Shown piece by piece: positions 46,136-54,618 of a DNA stretch of 64,000 bases; position 1 is the first letter of the stretch; every line of letters begins with the position of its first letter. A program made the translations under genes and the position numbers. The stretch is from Gimesia algae (lineage in GTDB: Bacteria > Planctomycetota > Planctomycetia > Planctomycetales > Planctomycetaceae). The DNA is taken from assembly GCF_007746795.1 (NCBI RefSeq), contig NZ_CP036343.1:3776369-3840368 (forward strand). Reading direction: 5' to 3'. The notes beneath the pieces were generated by a model. That model was given only the letters and a program-made list of their open reading frames with translations. It did not search any database and was not told the DNA's origin.

Positions 46136-47245
46136 ATGAAACAGATATGCCTCGTAACTCTGATCGCGTTCCTGTCCCTGACAGCCGGCTGCCGCAAACA
46201 GGAAGAAATCACTTCTTATACCGTTTCCAAGGGTGCCTCTTCACAGAGTTCTGCTCTGCCTGACATGACGGCTGCCCCTGCGAAACCAACGCGTATGCTG
46301 GCGGCCATTGTGCCCGGCAGTCCGCAGAACTGGTTTTTCAAAATGACCGGGGAACCGGATCAGGTCAAAGCGGAATTCGATACCTTCATTCAGTTTATGA
46401 AATCCGTCACAATCAGTAATGACAAACCAGAATGGAAGCTGCCCGATAACTGGACACAGGAACCAGGCAGTTCCATGCGATTTGCGACTCTGAAAGTCAA
46501 AGACACAGACCCTGCTGTGGAGCTGTCCGTGATTCCCCTTCCCGCGGGCAGTGATCAAACAGAGGACTTACTCTCCAACATCAACCGCTGGCGCGGGCAG
46601 GTGGGCCTGGATTCAATTTCTGCAGAGGAGATCAAGGCGGCTGCCGACAGGTCACCCGCGCTCGACACGGAATTATTCACGCTGAAGTCAGGGGAGCAGA
46701 CGATTTCAGTCGTCAGTCTGAATGGAATGATGGCCGGCAATCCCATGAGCCGCGCCCCGTTCGCCTCGGGCATGATGGGCGGACCGGGAGGCCCTGCAGC
46801 AGGACCGGCGAATCCTCCGGCTGCTGCCCAAATCAAATACGAAACACCCGCCGGCTGGAAACCGGGTCGCAGTGGCGGCATGAGAAAAGCCGCCTTTAAC
46901 ATCACCAGTGGCGACGAAACCGCTGAAGTCACCATCATCGATCTGACCGGAGAGAGTAATCCGTTACTTTTGAATATCAATCGCTGGCGGAGTCAGGTCA
47001 AACTGAAAGACATCACTGAAGCCGAACTTCCCCAACAGTCAGAGCAACTGCAGCTCGGCGATCTGGAAGCCACTTATGTCAAACTGATTGGCCCCAAAGA
47101 TGCAAAACCACGCATCGCGATATTAGGAGCCATCTTCTACCGGGATAACCTCGCCTGGTTTGTGAAATTCACCGGGCCGGTCAAACTGGCCGAACAGGAA
47201 CAAGAACGCTTCAAACAGTTCGTACAATCGATCCGGTTTGAATAA
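46136..47245 (+). CDS. Lipoprotein with duplicated NINRWRxQV domain
   Basis: A 369-residue lipoprotein (lipobox TAGC near residues 17-20). The ATG at 46136 is chosen over a TTG at 46127. The protein consists of two related halves: each has a domain containing NINRWRxQV (NINRWRGQV in the first, NINRWRSQV in the second), a preceding P-AGW/PDNW strand, and an ending FVKFTG/FFKMTG-EQ...F..F..S(I/V) segment. A Gly/Pro/Ala/Met-rich linker (MMGGPGGPAAGPANPPAA) joins the halves. I recognise no named family. It lies 61 bp upstream of the ResB-CcsA fusion and probably shares its transcript, so a role in cytochrome c maturation is possible. Confidence 0.7.
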   Translation: MKQICLVTLIAFLSLTAGCRKQEEITSYTVSKGASSQSSALPDMTAAPAKPTRMLAAIVPGSPQNWFFKMTGEPDQVKAEFDTFIQFMKSVTISNDKPEWKLPDNWTQEPGSSMRFATLKVKDTDPAVELSVIPLPAGSDQTEDLLSNINRWRGQVGLDSISAEEIKAAADRSPALDTELFTLKSGEQTISVVSLNGMMAGNPMSRAPFASGMMGGPGGPAAGPANPPAAAQIKYETPAGWKPGRSGGMRKAAFNITSGDETAEVTIIDLTGESNPLLLNINRWRSQVKLKDITEAELPQQSEQLQLGDLEATYVKLIGPKDAKPRIAILGAIFYRDNLAWFVKFTGPVKLAEQEQERFKQFVQSIRFE

Positions 47246-47306
47246 CAGTTGACGACCACCCTACTCAACGAACATTATACTTGAGTTTTCAATTCAGGAT
47301 AAAATC

Positions 47307-50300
47307 ATGGCCACCAATACCCTTCCCGATCAATCAAACGAACCTGCCACACTCGGATCCGACTCCGGTTCAGCGAACTTCAACAAGACGTTTCTGAAGT
47401 TCCTGACGCCTCTGGCTTCGTTGAGACTGACCGTGGTGCTGTTCGCAATGGCCATCTTTATCATCCTGGCGGGCACCCTGGCGCAGGTGAATAAAGACAT
47501 CTGGGTTGTGATCGACGAATACTTCCGCACAGGCATTGCCAAAATTGAATTCAAAATCTTTTTCCCTCCCTCCTTTTTTCCGAACCTCGACCAGCAGAAT
47601 ATCCCCGGCTTTATCTACTTCCCCGGTGGCTGGCTGATCGGCTTCATGATGGGCATCAACCTGTTCGCTGCCCACTTCATTCGTTTTAAGGTTCAGGCCA
47701 AAGGCAAAGAGCGAACCATCGGCTGGACGATTATCGCCGTGGGATCGCTGATCACCTGGCTGGTGATTGCCAGTGGTGCCAACAAAGATGGTTTCCAGGG
47801 ATATTCGCTGTTGAGTTGGCTGGCCTTATGGTGGCTGCTGCAAGCGGGAATCGGGATGGCGACAGTCGCAGGCTGCGTCCTCTTTTTTTACATCGATAAA
47901 CATCGCAGAGCAGAGCGAGGCTTAATCCTGGGATTCACGATTCTGCTGGGTTGTCTATTAGCCTGGTCTATTTCTCAGGGACAGGCGGCGCGGTTCAGTG
48001 ACGCCTCCATGCGGATTCTGTGGCAGCTGGTCAAAGCGACTTTTGCGGGATGTGTCCTGCTCTCCGGTTGCATTTTCCTGTTCAAGAAACGGGCCGGCGT
48101 TGTTTTGCTACATGCGGGTGTCGGCCTGATGATGCTCAGCGAACTGATTGTCGGCACGATGGCCGTTGAAACTCAGATGACGATCTCCGAAGGAGAAACC
48201 ACCAACTTCGTACATGATATCCGCGAGATTGAACTGGCGATCATTGATGAGACTGACCCCAAAGAAGACAAGGTCACCATCATCCCCAAGTCGATTCTGC
48301 TGGCCAAACAGGGAGAAGTTGTCTCTGATCCGAAACTCCCCTTCGACTATGAGCTGGTCAAATACTATCCGAATGCGTCCCTGCGTAAAGTAAGCTCTTT
48401 GACTCCCGAAGAGAAGAAACAGACTGAGAATCCTGCCACAGCCGGGATCGGAATGGACTGGATCGCATTACCGATGCGGAGTGCCTCCGGTACTGATATG
48501 GGTGGCGGCGTCGACACTCCGGCTGCTTATATCAAAGTGATTGATAAAAAAACGTCTGAGTCTCTGGGGATCTACCTGCTCGACCTGGAAATGGCGCTCC
48601 AGGAAATCGGACAGCCAGTGGTCGTAGATGGCACGCCTTATCAGCTCTACCTGCGTTTCAAACGGTATTATAAACCTTATTCCGTCACGCTCAACGATGT
48701 CCGCAAAGATGATTACGCGGGCACCAATACGGTAATGAATTATTCCTCCGACATCAAACTGGTGGACCCGACCAACAACGTCGACCGGGAAATCAAAGTC
48801 TGGATGAACAACCCGCTGCGTTACAGTGGAGATACATTTTACCAGAGCGGCTATCACGCAGATCCAGCCACCGGGAAGGAAATGACGACTCTGTCCGTCG
48901 TCAACAATGTCGGCTGGATGATTCCTTACGTCTCCTGCATGATCGTGGTGGTCGGCATGCTGTATCACTTCATGATTACGCTGCTGCGGTTCCTGAACCG
49001 TCGTGAAAAACAGCGAAATGAACCAACTGCCGTCGATGAGTTACTGCCTCCAGGAAAAGAAAATGATCCGGCCTGGCAGGACCGGGCACGTCTGCAGGCT
49101 TTCATGGCTCATTACCTGATCCCAATTATGATTGTCGTGGTCTTTGGCGGCTATCTCATGAGCAAAACCCGTGTGCCCAAACCGGAATCCAATGAAATGA
49201 ACCTTTACGAATTCGGGCAACTGCCGATTTTGTATGAAGGCCGGACCAAGCCTGTAGATACCCTGGCCCGCAACAGTCTGCGAATCATTACCGGCCGACA
49301 GGATTTTACGGTTGAATATGATGAAGATGGCAATATTGTCACCACCAAATCAAAAGAGATTGCAGCAGAAGAGCAAACGGAAGCAGCAAAAGAATCCAAA
49401 GACAATCCAGAAACTTCCGATTCTAAAGTGACTAAAAAAGAGAAACAAAAGACGACGACGAAAAAATATCCCGCTATCAAATGGTTCCTGGACACCATTG
49501 CCAAGCCCAGTGATGCCTTCGAATACGAAGTGGTCCGCATTGAGAATCCTGAGTTATTACACACGCTGGGTCTGAAAAAACGTGCTGGCTTCCGTTATTC
49601 GTTTGACGACTTTATCGAAAAAATTCCCGAACTCTCCAAACAGTCTGAACTGGCACGACAGGCGGGTAAAGGAAAAGCGACATTGTATCAGTCTCGCGTA
49701 CTCGATCTGGAAAAGAAAATCGGCACCGTTGACCTGCTGATCCAATCATTCAAGCCACCGGAAATCCGGGCTGAGTCAGCCCGTGATGACCTGATCGAAG
49801 CGATCCGCCGCCATGGGGCGCTGGAACGTCGCAATCCTCCTCGCGCCATTCCTCCGGGAGGTGAAGGCGAGGAAGATAAGGACTGGCAAACCTATTCGTA
49901 TGCCTGGACCCGCGATCTGGTCAAAGCCAGTTTTGCCAAGGAAAAGGAAAACGAAGCCACACAGGCCTGGACGAAAATCCTCGTCGCCTATGCCAGTGAT
50001 GATGTCAGTACCTTCAATAAAGAAGTCCGCAATTACCAGATCTGGTTGAACAAGCACAAAGCGGATCTGCCTCACACCAGCCTGTCCAAAATCAATTTCG
50101 AAGCGTTCTTCAATCACTTCGAACCCTTTTATTACTGCTCGGTGCTCTACATTTTCGCATTTGTGATGGTCTGTTTCTCGTTCCTGTTCTGGACCAGACC
50201 TCTGGGCAACGCGGCGTTCTGGCTGATCTGCCTCACATTCTTTGTCCACACACTCGCGTTGATTGGACGGATTTATATCTCGGGACGACCACCGGTCACC

Positions 50301-51038
50301 AACCTGTATTCTTCGGCTGTCTTTATTGGCTGGGGTGCCGTGCTGGCGGGAATCGTCATTGAAAAAATGAATCGACTGGGTATCGGCAGTTTACTGGCCT
50401 CGGTCGCCGGATTCTCGACACTGCTGATTGCCCACATGCTCGCCGGGGATGGCGACACGTTTGCTGTGCTGCAGGCAGTCTTAGACACACAGTTCTGGCT
50501 GGCAACCCACGTGGTCTGTATCACACTGGGATATGCGGCCACTTTTGTCGCCGGGCTGCTGGGTCTGTTCTATATCCTGTGGGGCACCTGTACTCCCCGC
50601 ATGACAGCGAGCGCAGGCAAAGAGATCATTCGCATGTTGTACGGCGTCCTCTGCTTTGCGATCATCCTGAGTTTCTTTGGCACCGTGCTCGGCGGTCTGT
50701 GGGCCGACGATTCCTGGGGCCGCTTCTGGGGCTGGGATCCCAAAGAAAACGGCGCGTTAATCATCGTGCTCTGGAACGCACTCGTCTTACACGCGCGCTG
50801 GGGAGGCATGGTCAAAGACCGTGGTCTGGCAATGCTCGCGATCGGCGGGAACATCGTCACCAGCTGGTCCTGGTTTGGTGTGAACGAGCTCGGCGTTGGA
50901 CTGCATTCGTATGGGTTTACCGAAGGAGTCCTGAAAGCGTTGGGCCTGTTTATGCTCTCGCAACTTGCTGTCATCGCCATCGCGTTGGTTCCACAAAACC
51001 ACTGGTGGAGTTTCTCAAAAAGCAAAACTCCTGAGTGA
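47307..51038 (+). CDS. ResB-CcsA fusion, cytochrome c synthetase (System II)
   Basis: A 1243-residue inner-membrane protein that exports heme and attaches it to apocytochrome CxxCH motifs. The N-terminal ResB-type half (first helix ~LRLTVVLFAMAIFIILAG; periplasmic domain to ~residue 560) ends with helices near 535 and 605. The C-terminal half is CcsA: GRPPVTNLYSS, the tryptophan-rich WWD motif (WADDSWGRFWGWDPKENGAL around residue 1130) and following His-containing helices. Between them lies a long charged periplasmic insertion (about residues 625-930), with a Lys/Glu/Thr-rich stretch near 690-720. It fits the window's heme-motif proteins. Confidence 0.92.
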   Translation: MATNTLPDQSNEPATLGSDSGSANFNKTFLKFLTPLASLRLTVVLFAMAIFIILAGTLAQVNKDIWVVIDEYFRTGIAKIEFKIFFPPSFFPNLDQQNIPGFIYFPGGWLIGFMMGINLFAAHFIRFKVQAKGKERTIGWTIIAVGSLITWLVIASGANKDGFQGYSLLSWLALWWLLQAGIGMATVAGCVLFFYIDKHRRAERGLILGFTILLGCLLAWSISQGQAARFSDASMRILWQLVKATFAGCVLLSGCIFLFKKRAGVVLLHAGVGLMMLSELIVGTMAVETQMTISEGETTNFVHDIREIELAIIDETDPKEDKVTIIPKSILLAKQGEVVSDPKLPFDYELVKYYPNASLRKVSSLTPEEKKQTENPATAGIGMDWIALPMRSASGTDMGGGVDTPAAYIKVIDKKTSESLGIYLLDLEMALQEIGQPVVVDGTPYQLYLRFKRYYKPYSVTLNDVRKDDYAGTNTVMNYSSDIKLVDPTNNVDREIKVWMNNPLRYSGDTFYQSGYHADPATGKEMTTLSVVNNVGWMIPYVSCMIVVVGMLYHFMITLLRFLNRREKQRNEPTAVDELLPPGKENDPAWQDRARLQAFMAHYLIPIMIVVVFGGYLMSKTRVPKPESNEMNLYEFGQLPILYEGRTKPVDTLARNSLRIITGRQDFTVEYDEDGNIVTTKSKEIAAEEQTEAAKESKDNPETSDSKVTKKEKQKTTTKKYPAIKWFLDTIAKPSDAFEYEVVRIENPELLHTLGLKKRAGFRYSFDDFIEKIPELSKQSELARQAGKGKATLYQSRVLDLEKKIGTVDLLIQSFKPPEIRAESARDDLIEAIRRHGALERRNPPRAIPPGGEGEEDKDWQTYSYAWTRDLVKASFAKEKENEATQAWTKILVAYASDDVSTFNKEVRNYQIWLNKHKADLPHTSLSKINFEAFFNHFEPFYYCSVLYIFAFVMVCFSFLFWTRPLGNAAFWLICLTFFVHTLALIGRIYISGRPPVTNLYSSAVFIGWGAVLAGIVIEKMNRLGIGSLLASVAGFSTLLIAHMLAGDGDTFAVLQAVLDTQFWLATHVVCITLGYAATFVAGLLGLFYILWGTCTPRMTASAGKEIIRMLYGVLCFAIILSFFGTVLGGLWADDSWGRFWGWDPKENGALIIVLWNALVLHARWGGMVKDRGLAMLAIGGNIVTSWSWFGVNELGVGLHSYGFTEGVLKALGLFMLSQLAVIAIALVPQNHWWSFSKSKTPE

Positions 51039-51288
51039 TATCCATACACAGTGGAGTGAAACATTGAGCGATGATGGCCCGTATCGGGTTGGTGGACACG
51101 ATCTGTTGACCCGTTCGAGTAATGGCACAATCAGTGATATCCCGTTCGCAGTGGATACAGGCTGGGCAGTACGTTGAAGATTGAAAACCGGCCCAACTGT
51201 CTGCAAATAAGACATGATATGTTGCCTTGGATGCTGGGTCTCGGTTCGGTCCAGAATACCACTGACTTGCTGCTTCCCTGAATGTTAC

Positions 51289-51365
51289 ACTAGAGCGTCT
51301 CACAATCTATTACACTCGGTCCAAATGGCCCTGGAGACGCTACAGCAAAAAACTGGACACAGTCT
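51289..51365 (+). repeat. Dispersed hairpin repeat, copy D (shortened)
   Basis: CTAGA is followed directly by the left arm AGCGTCTC at 51294-51301, so about 20 bases present in copies A-C (including CACATTTA) are missing. The centre ACACTCGGTCCAAATGGCCCTG is nearly identical to copy A, the right arm GAGACGCT is at 51334-51341, and the tail is AGCAAAAAACTGGACACAGTC. Both arms are intact. Confidence 0.75.
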
Positions 51366-51419
51366 AAAATGCTGAACATCTAAATCCGTAACAGTATCCT
51401 ATTTTGACTCACCGAACCT

Positions 51420-51466
51420 GAACAGAACCTGTTCGAGACTTGTGAACCACTGCAAATAATTGCAGT
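51420..51466 (+). promoter_or_regulatory. Two inverted repeats upstream of barrel/beta-helix gene 1
   Basis: GAACAGAACCTGTTC at 51420-51434 is a 6-bp stem around 3 bases, and ACTGCAAATAATTGCAGT at 51449-51466 is a 7-bp perfect stem around 4 bases. They are 88 and 56 bp upstream of the start codon, suitable for operators or leader hairpins. A looser GAACA..TGTTC dyad lies at a similar distance from the second paralogue. Confidence 0.45.
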
Positions 51467-51521
51467 TCAGCGTGTGGAGCCTTTTAGACGACAGAGTTGA
51501 TAACAATACACTGTCATTGGA

Positions 51522-54434
51522 ATGGACTCCATGAAACGCATCTATCTTGCTTTATTGATCTCACTTAGTGCGCCGTACTCAATCTCAGCGGACACGCTCG
51601 ATCCCTTTGTGGAGCCGGCGGGTGTTCCGCAGGAAGAGATCAACGGGGATGTCTCTGAACTCTTCGGCGATTCTGGCTGGTTTGGCCGTTATCGACCTCA
51701 TTTCGGATACCGCTATGAAGCCGGCGACACCATCGGACGCATCGGCGGTCTTTCCTCCTTTGATGCCTTTTTCCCACTGCTGGAAGGGGAAGACAGCGAC
51801 TGGCTGACTTTCATTGACGCGCGGCTGCTACTGGGTGACGACAATCATAATCTGGGTTCGAATGTTGGCGTCGGTGCCCGTCAATATATTCCCGATTATC
51901 AACGCACGATCGGGGCCTATATTTACTACGACACCCGTGACGCAGGTTATGCCAGCTTCGATCAGGTCTCCGGCGGTATCGAAACCCTGGGCGATATCTG
52001 GGATGCGCGGCTCAACTGGTACGTCCCTACCGGCCAGACACGCAATCAGTATGCAACGACACACACCAGTGGTGGGAGCTATAAATTCGTCGGTCATTAT
52101 CTGACGGGGGGTACTTTTACCCGTTACTATCAGGCCGCGATGAAAGGCCTGGATATGGAAGCAGGTGCCAAATTCTACTCCAACGAATCAATGGACCTTC
52201 GCGCCTATGCAGGCTGGTACCATTTCCAGGCCAAAGGCAGTGAACAGGCCTGGGGTTGGAAGTCCCGGATTGAGAGCCGCATCTCTGATATGGTTTCATT
52301 GAATCTGGGCGTGCAGAACGATCGGGTTTTCAACACCACCGTCAACTTTGCAGTCGGCATCCAGTGGCCCAGTATCACTGGCCTGCGAGGAGGCCCCCGT
52401 TCTGACCTGAAAGCCTGGGATCGACTGGGTGAAAGCCCCGAACGACTCCGCAGCATTGTCGTTGCCAATCAGGAAATTCAGGACTCGGATGGCGGCCTTG
52501 TCATCGATCCGACCACGGGACTGCCTTTTTACTTCATGCATGTCGCCACCGGCGGAAACAGCGATGGTTCTTATGAAGACCCCTATGCCACGCTCGCAGC
52601 CGCCTTTGCTGATCCGCGCACACAACAGGGTAATGTGGTTGTCTACGATCACCGCAACGGTATGGAAACAGGCGACTTTACTCTCGCAAACAACACGCAG
52701 GTCCTTTCAGCAGGACCGACGCAGTTCATCACTTCCACCATCGGCCAGATCCAGTTACCTGACTCCGGCACTGGCATCAATCCCGATATCACGGGTAGCT
52801 TCACTCTGAATAACCGTAGCGTGCTGTCCGGGTTTGATATCACTACCACTGGTGCTGGTTCTTCGATTATTGCCAATGGCGTGGGGAACCTGATGGTCTC
52901 GAACAATACGATCAATCATAACGGAGCTGGTACGGCTATCAGCCTGACAAATTTAACAGGCCCCGCCACATTCGACCAAACCCCCCTTACGAAAACAGAT
53001 GGTCTGGGCGTGTCAATTACGGGCAGCCAAAACGCGGCTGATGTGACCTTTACCAACAGCTCCATTACGAATACCAACGGTAATGCGGTTGTGATTGCGA
53101 ATTCTGGCGGAACCATTGAGTTCGGTCAAATCACAACCACCAATGGATCGACGGCCGTTGATATCGACGACAGCTCCGCGAATATCACTATTGCCGAGTT
53201 GAACACCAGCAACACCACTCTGGCGCCACTCGATATCAAAAATGTCACAGGGAGCGTCACACTCAACGGCGGAACACTCGATAACAGTGGATTCTCTGCC
53301 GTCCAAATTGCTGACTCGAAGAATGTCACCATCAAAAACACTACCATCAACTCACCAACGACATATGGTATCATCGGATTGAATGTTGAGAACTTCAATT
53401 TCTCTAACAATACGATCAACAATGCCGACTCTGATGCCATTTCGGTGCGTGGTATTGGAAACGGCACCATCAGTGATAACACGATCAGAAGTATTGTGAC
53501 CGCTTTCTCCACAGGTATCGATGTCACCCTCAATGGAAATGCGAATGTTGACATCGACAACAATACCATTACCAGTGTGATTGCGCTTGCCGGTTCGGGA
53601 ATTGAAGTCACAGCCAGTTCCGGGGATGTGACGACACGCATCAGAGGCAACCAGATTACCAGTTTCGTGGACGCCTTCGGAAATGGGATTGATTTTACCA
53701 GTAACTCAACCGGTGCCGTAAATACCACGATTACCGGTAACACCATCACCAACACGGTGGGCGCATTTGGCGATGCCATCACATTCCACGGTACCGCGAA
53801 TGGGGTGATGACCACCAACATTTCCAACAACACAATCAACAATACCGCGGGGGCCTTTGGAAATGCGATCAACGTGATTTACGATGATGGTTCTGCCACG
53901 ACGATGATCTCGCAGAATACGATTGACTCCGACGATCTGGTGAACCTGTTTGGAACCAGCATTTATCTTAATTTGAATACAACAGGGACAACCACATCAT
54001 ATATCACCCAGAACACCATTTCAGACGACAACAATGCCGCCCTGTTTACAGACGGGATTGCCCTGGACGTGGATCGGGGCGTGAATCACAGTGCCTTCAT
54101 CAACAATAACCAGATCGCACAATCGGGTGGCGTCTTTGACGATGGAATTGAGATCCTGATGAATAACGTCTCAGGCGCCTCGGCAACGGTGCAGGTGCAA
54201 AACAACCTGTTGAATGGCAGTGCTGGCATCGGCGGTCGCGGCCTGGATGTCGCTGTCTTCTCACCCGATACGATCTTTATGGATGTCACGGGGAATACAA
54301 CGGACACTGCACTGGACTTCTTCGCCGGTGTGGGCGGTACAATCAACATCGACGATCTGCCGAACCTCCAGCCAAACAACAATGGTGCCACCATCAATCT
54401 GCTGGGACCGGGAACCATCCAGAACACTCCCTGA
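51522..54434 (+). CDS. Inverse-autotransporter-like barrel with beta-helix passenger (copy 1)
   Basis: A 970-residue surface protein. After a signal peptide (SLSAPYSISA), residues ~35-290 form a barrel-like domain (NLGSNVGVGARQYIP, IGAYIYYDTRD, VSGGIETLGDIWDARLNWYVP, LNLGVQNDRVFNTTVNFAVGI), with strands and order as in the intimin/invasin IAT beta-domain. Residues ~330-940 are a right-handed beta-helix: it opens with GGNSDGSYEDPYATLAAAF and continues as many rungs with NNTI/NQIT turns. I saw no cysteine. It is expected in the outer membrane with the helix outside. Signal ATG: MDSMKR or MKR. Paralogue: 54619. Confidence 0.75.
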   Translation: MDSMKRIYLALLISLSAPYSISADTLDPFVEPAGVPQEEINGDVSELFGDSGWFGRYRPHFGYRYEAGDTIGRIGGLSSFDAFFPLLEGEDSDWLTFIDARLLLGDDNHNLGSNVGVGARQYIPDYQRTIGAYIYYDTRDAGYASFDQVSGGIETLGDIWDARLNWYVPTGQTRNQYATTHTSGGSYKFVGHYLTGGTFTRYYQAAMKGLDMEAGAKFYSNESMDLRAYAGWYHFQAKGSEQAWGWKSRIESRISDMVSLNLGVQNDRVFNTTVNFAVGIQWPSITGLRGGPRSDLKAWDRLGESPERLRSIVVANQEIQDSDGGLVIDPTTGLPFYFMHVATGGNSDGSYEDPYATLAAAFADPRTQQGNVVVYDHRNGMETGDFTLANNTQVLSAGPTQFITSTIGQIQLPDSGTGINPDITGSFTLNNRSVLSGFDITTTGAGSSIIANGVGNLMVSNNTINHNGAGTAISLTNLTGPATFDQTPLTKTDGLGVSITGSQNAADVTFTNSSITNTNGNAVVIANSGGTIEFGQITTTNGSTAVDIDDSSANITIAELNTSNTTLAPLDIKNVTGSVTLNGGTLDNSGFSAVQIADSKNVTIKNTTINSPTTYGIIGLNVENFNFSNNTINNADSDAISVRGIGNGTISDNTIRSIVTAFSTGIDVTLNGNANVDIDNNTITSVIALAGSGIEVTASSGDVTTRIRGNQITSFVDAFGNGIDFTSNSTGAVNTTITGNTITNTVGAFGDAITFHGTANGVMTTNISNNTINNTAGAFGNAINVIYDDGSATTMISQNTIDSDDLVNLFGTSIYLNLNTTGTTTSYITQNTISDDNNAALFTDGIALDVDRGVNHSAFINNNQIAQSGGVFDDGIEILMNNVSGASATVQVQNNLLNGSAGIGGRGLDVAVFSPDTIFMDVTGNTTDTALDFFAGVGGTINIDDLPNLQPNNNGATINLLGPGTIQNTP

Positions 54435-54508
54435 TCTTTGTTGAATCAATGATCTGACAGCTTGTTGTGAGCCGAAGACTTCACTACACATCCTGTTTTA
54501 ACTAACCG

Positions 54509-54525
54509 GAACAGGCCGCTTGTTC
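54509..54525 (+). promoter_or_regulatory. Dyad GAACA..TGTTC upstream of barrel/beta-helix gene 2
   Basis: GAACA at 54509-54513 and TGTTC at 54521-54525 are inverted and 7 bases apart, 93 bp before the start codon. The position parallels the dyad 88 bp before the first paralogue's start, although the half-site spacing differs by two bases. It could alternatively be a weak terminator stem behind copy 1, since TTTTTT follows shortly. Confidence 0.35.
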
Positions 54526-54618
54526 ACACATGTTTTTTCTGAACTTTTCTTCAGCCCTCTCAATTCTGCGTCGAAGAATTTTCATAGGCTTTAAAAATAA
54601 TGTGCTGCATCAAGTGGA

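Larger units (their letters stand above)
51039..51521. other. Intergenic region with repeat copy D and two dyads
   Basis: About 480 bases between the ccsBA-like fusion and the first barrel/beta-helix gene. It holds repeat copy D (51289-51365) and two inverted repeats (51420-51434 and 51449-51466), listed separately. No frame here is convincing. Confidence 0.55.

Noticed and set aside
51420-51434. LexA/SOS-box reading of GAACAGAACCTGTTC
   Set aside because: Spacing fits no LexA consensus well and the downstream gene is not an SOS-type gene; left as a generic dyad.
53126-53872. 248-aa antisense frame in the beta-helix region
   Set aside because: Arises from the repetitive low-complexity helix sequence; composition is Val/Ile/Leu-rich without any motif.
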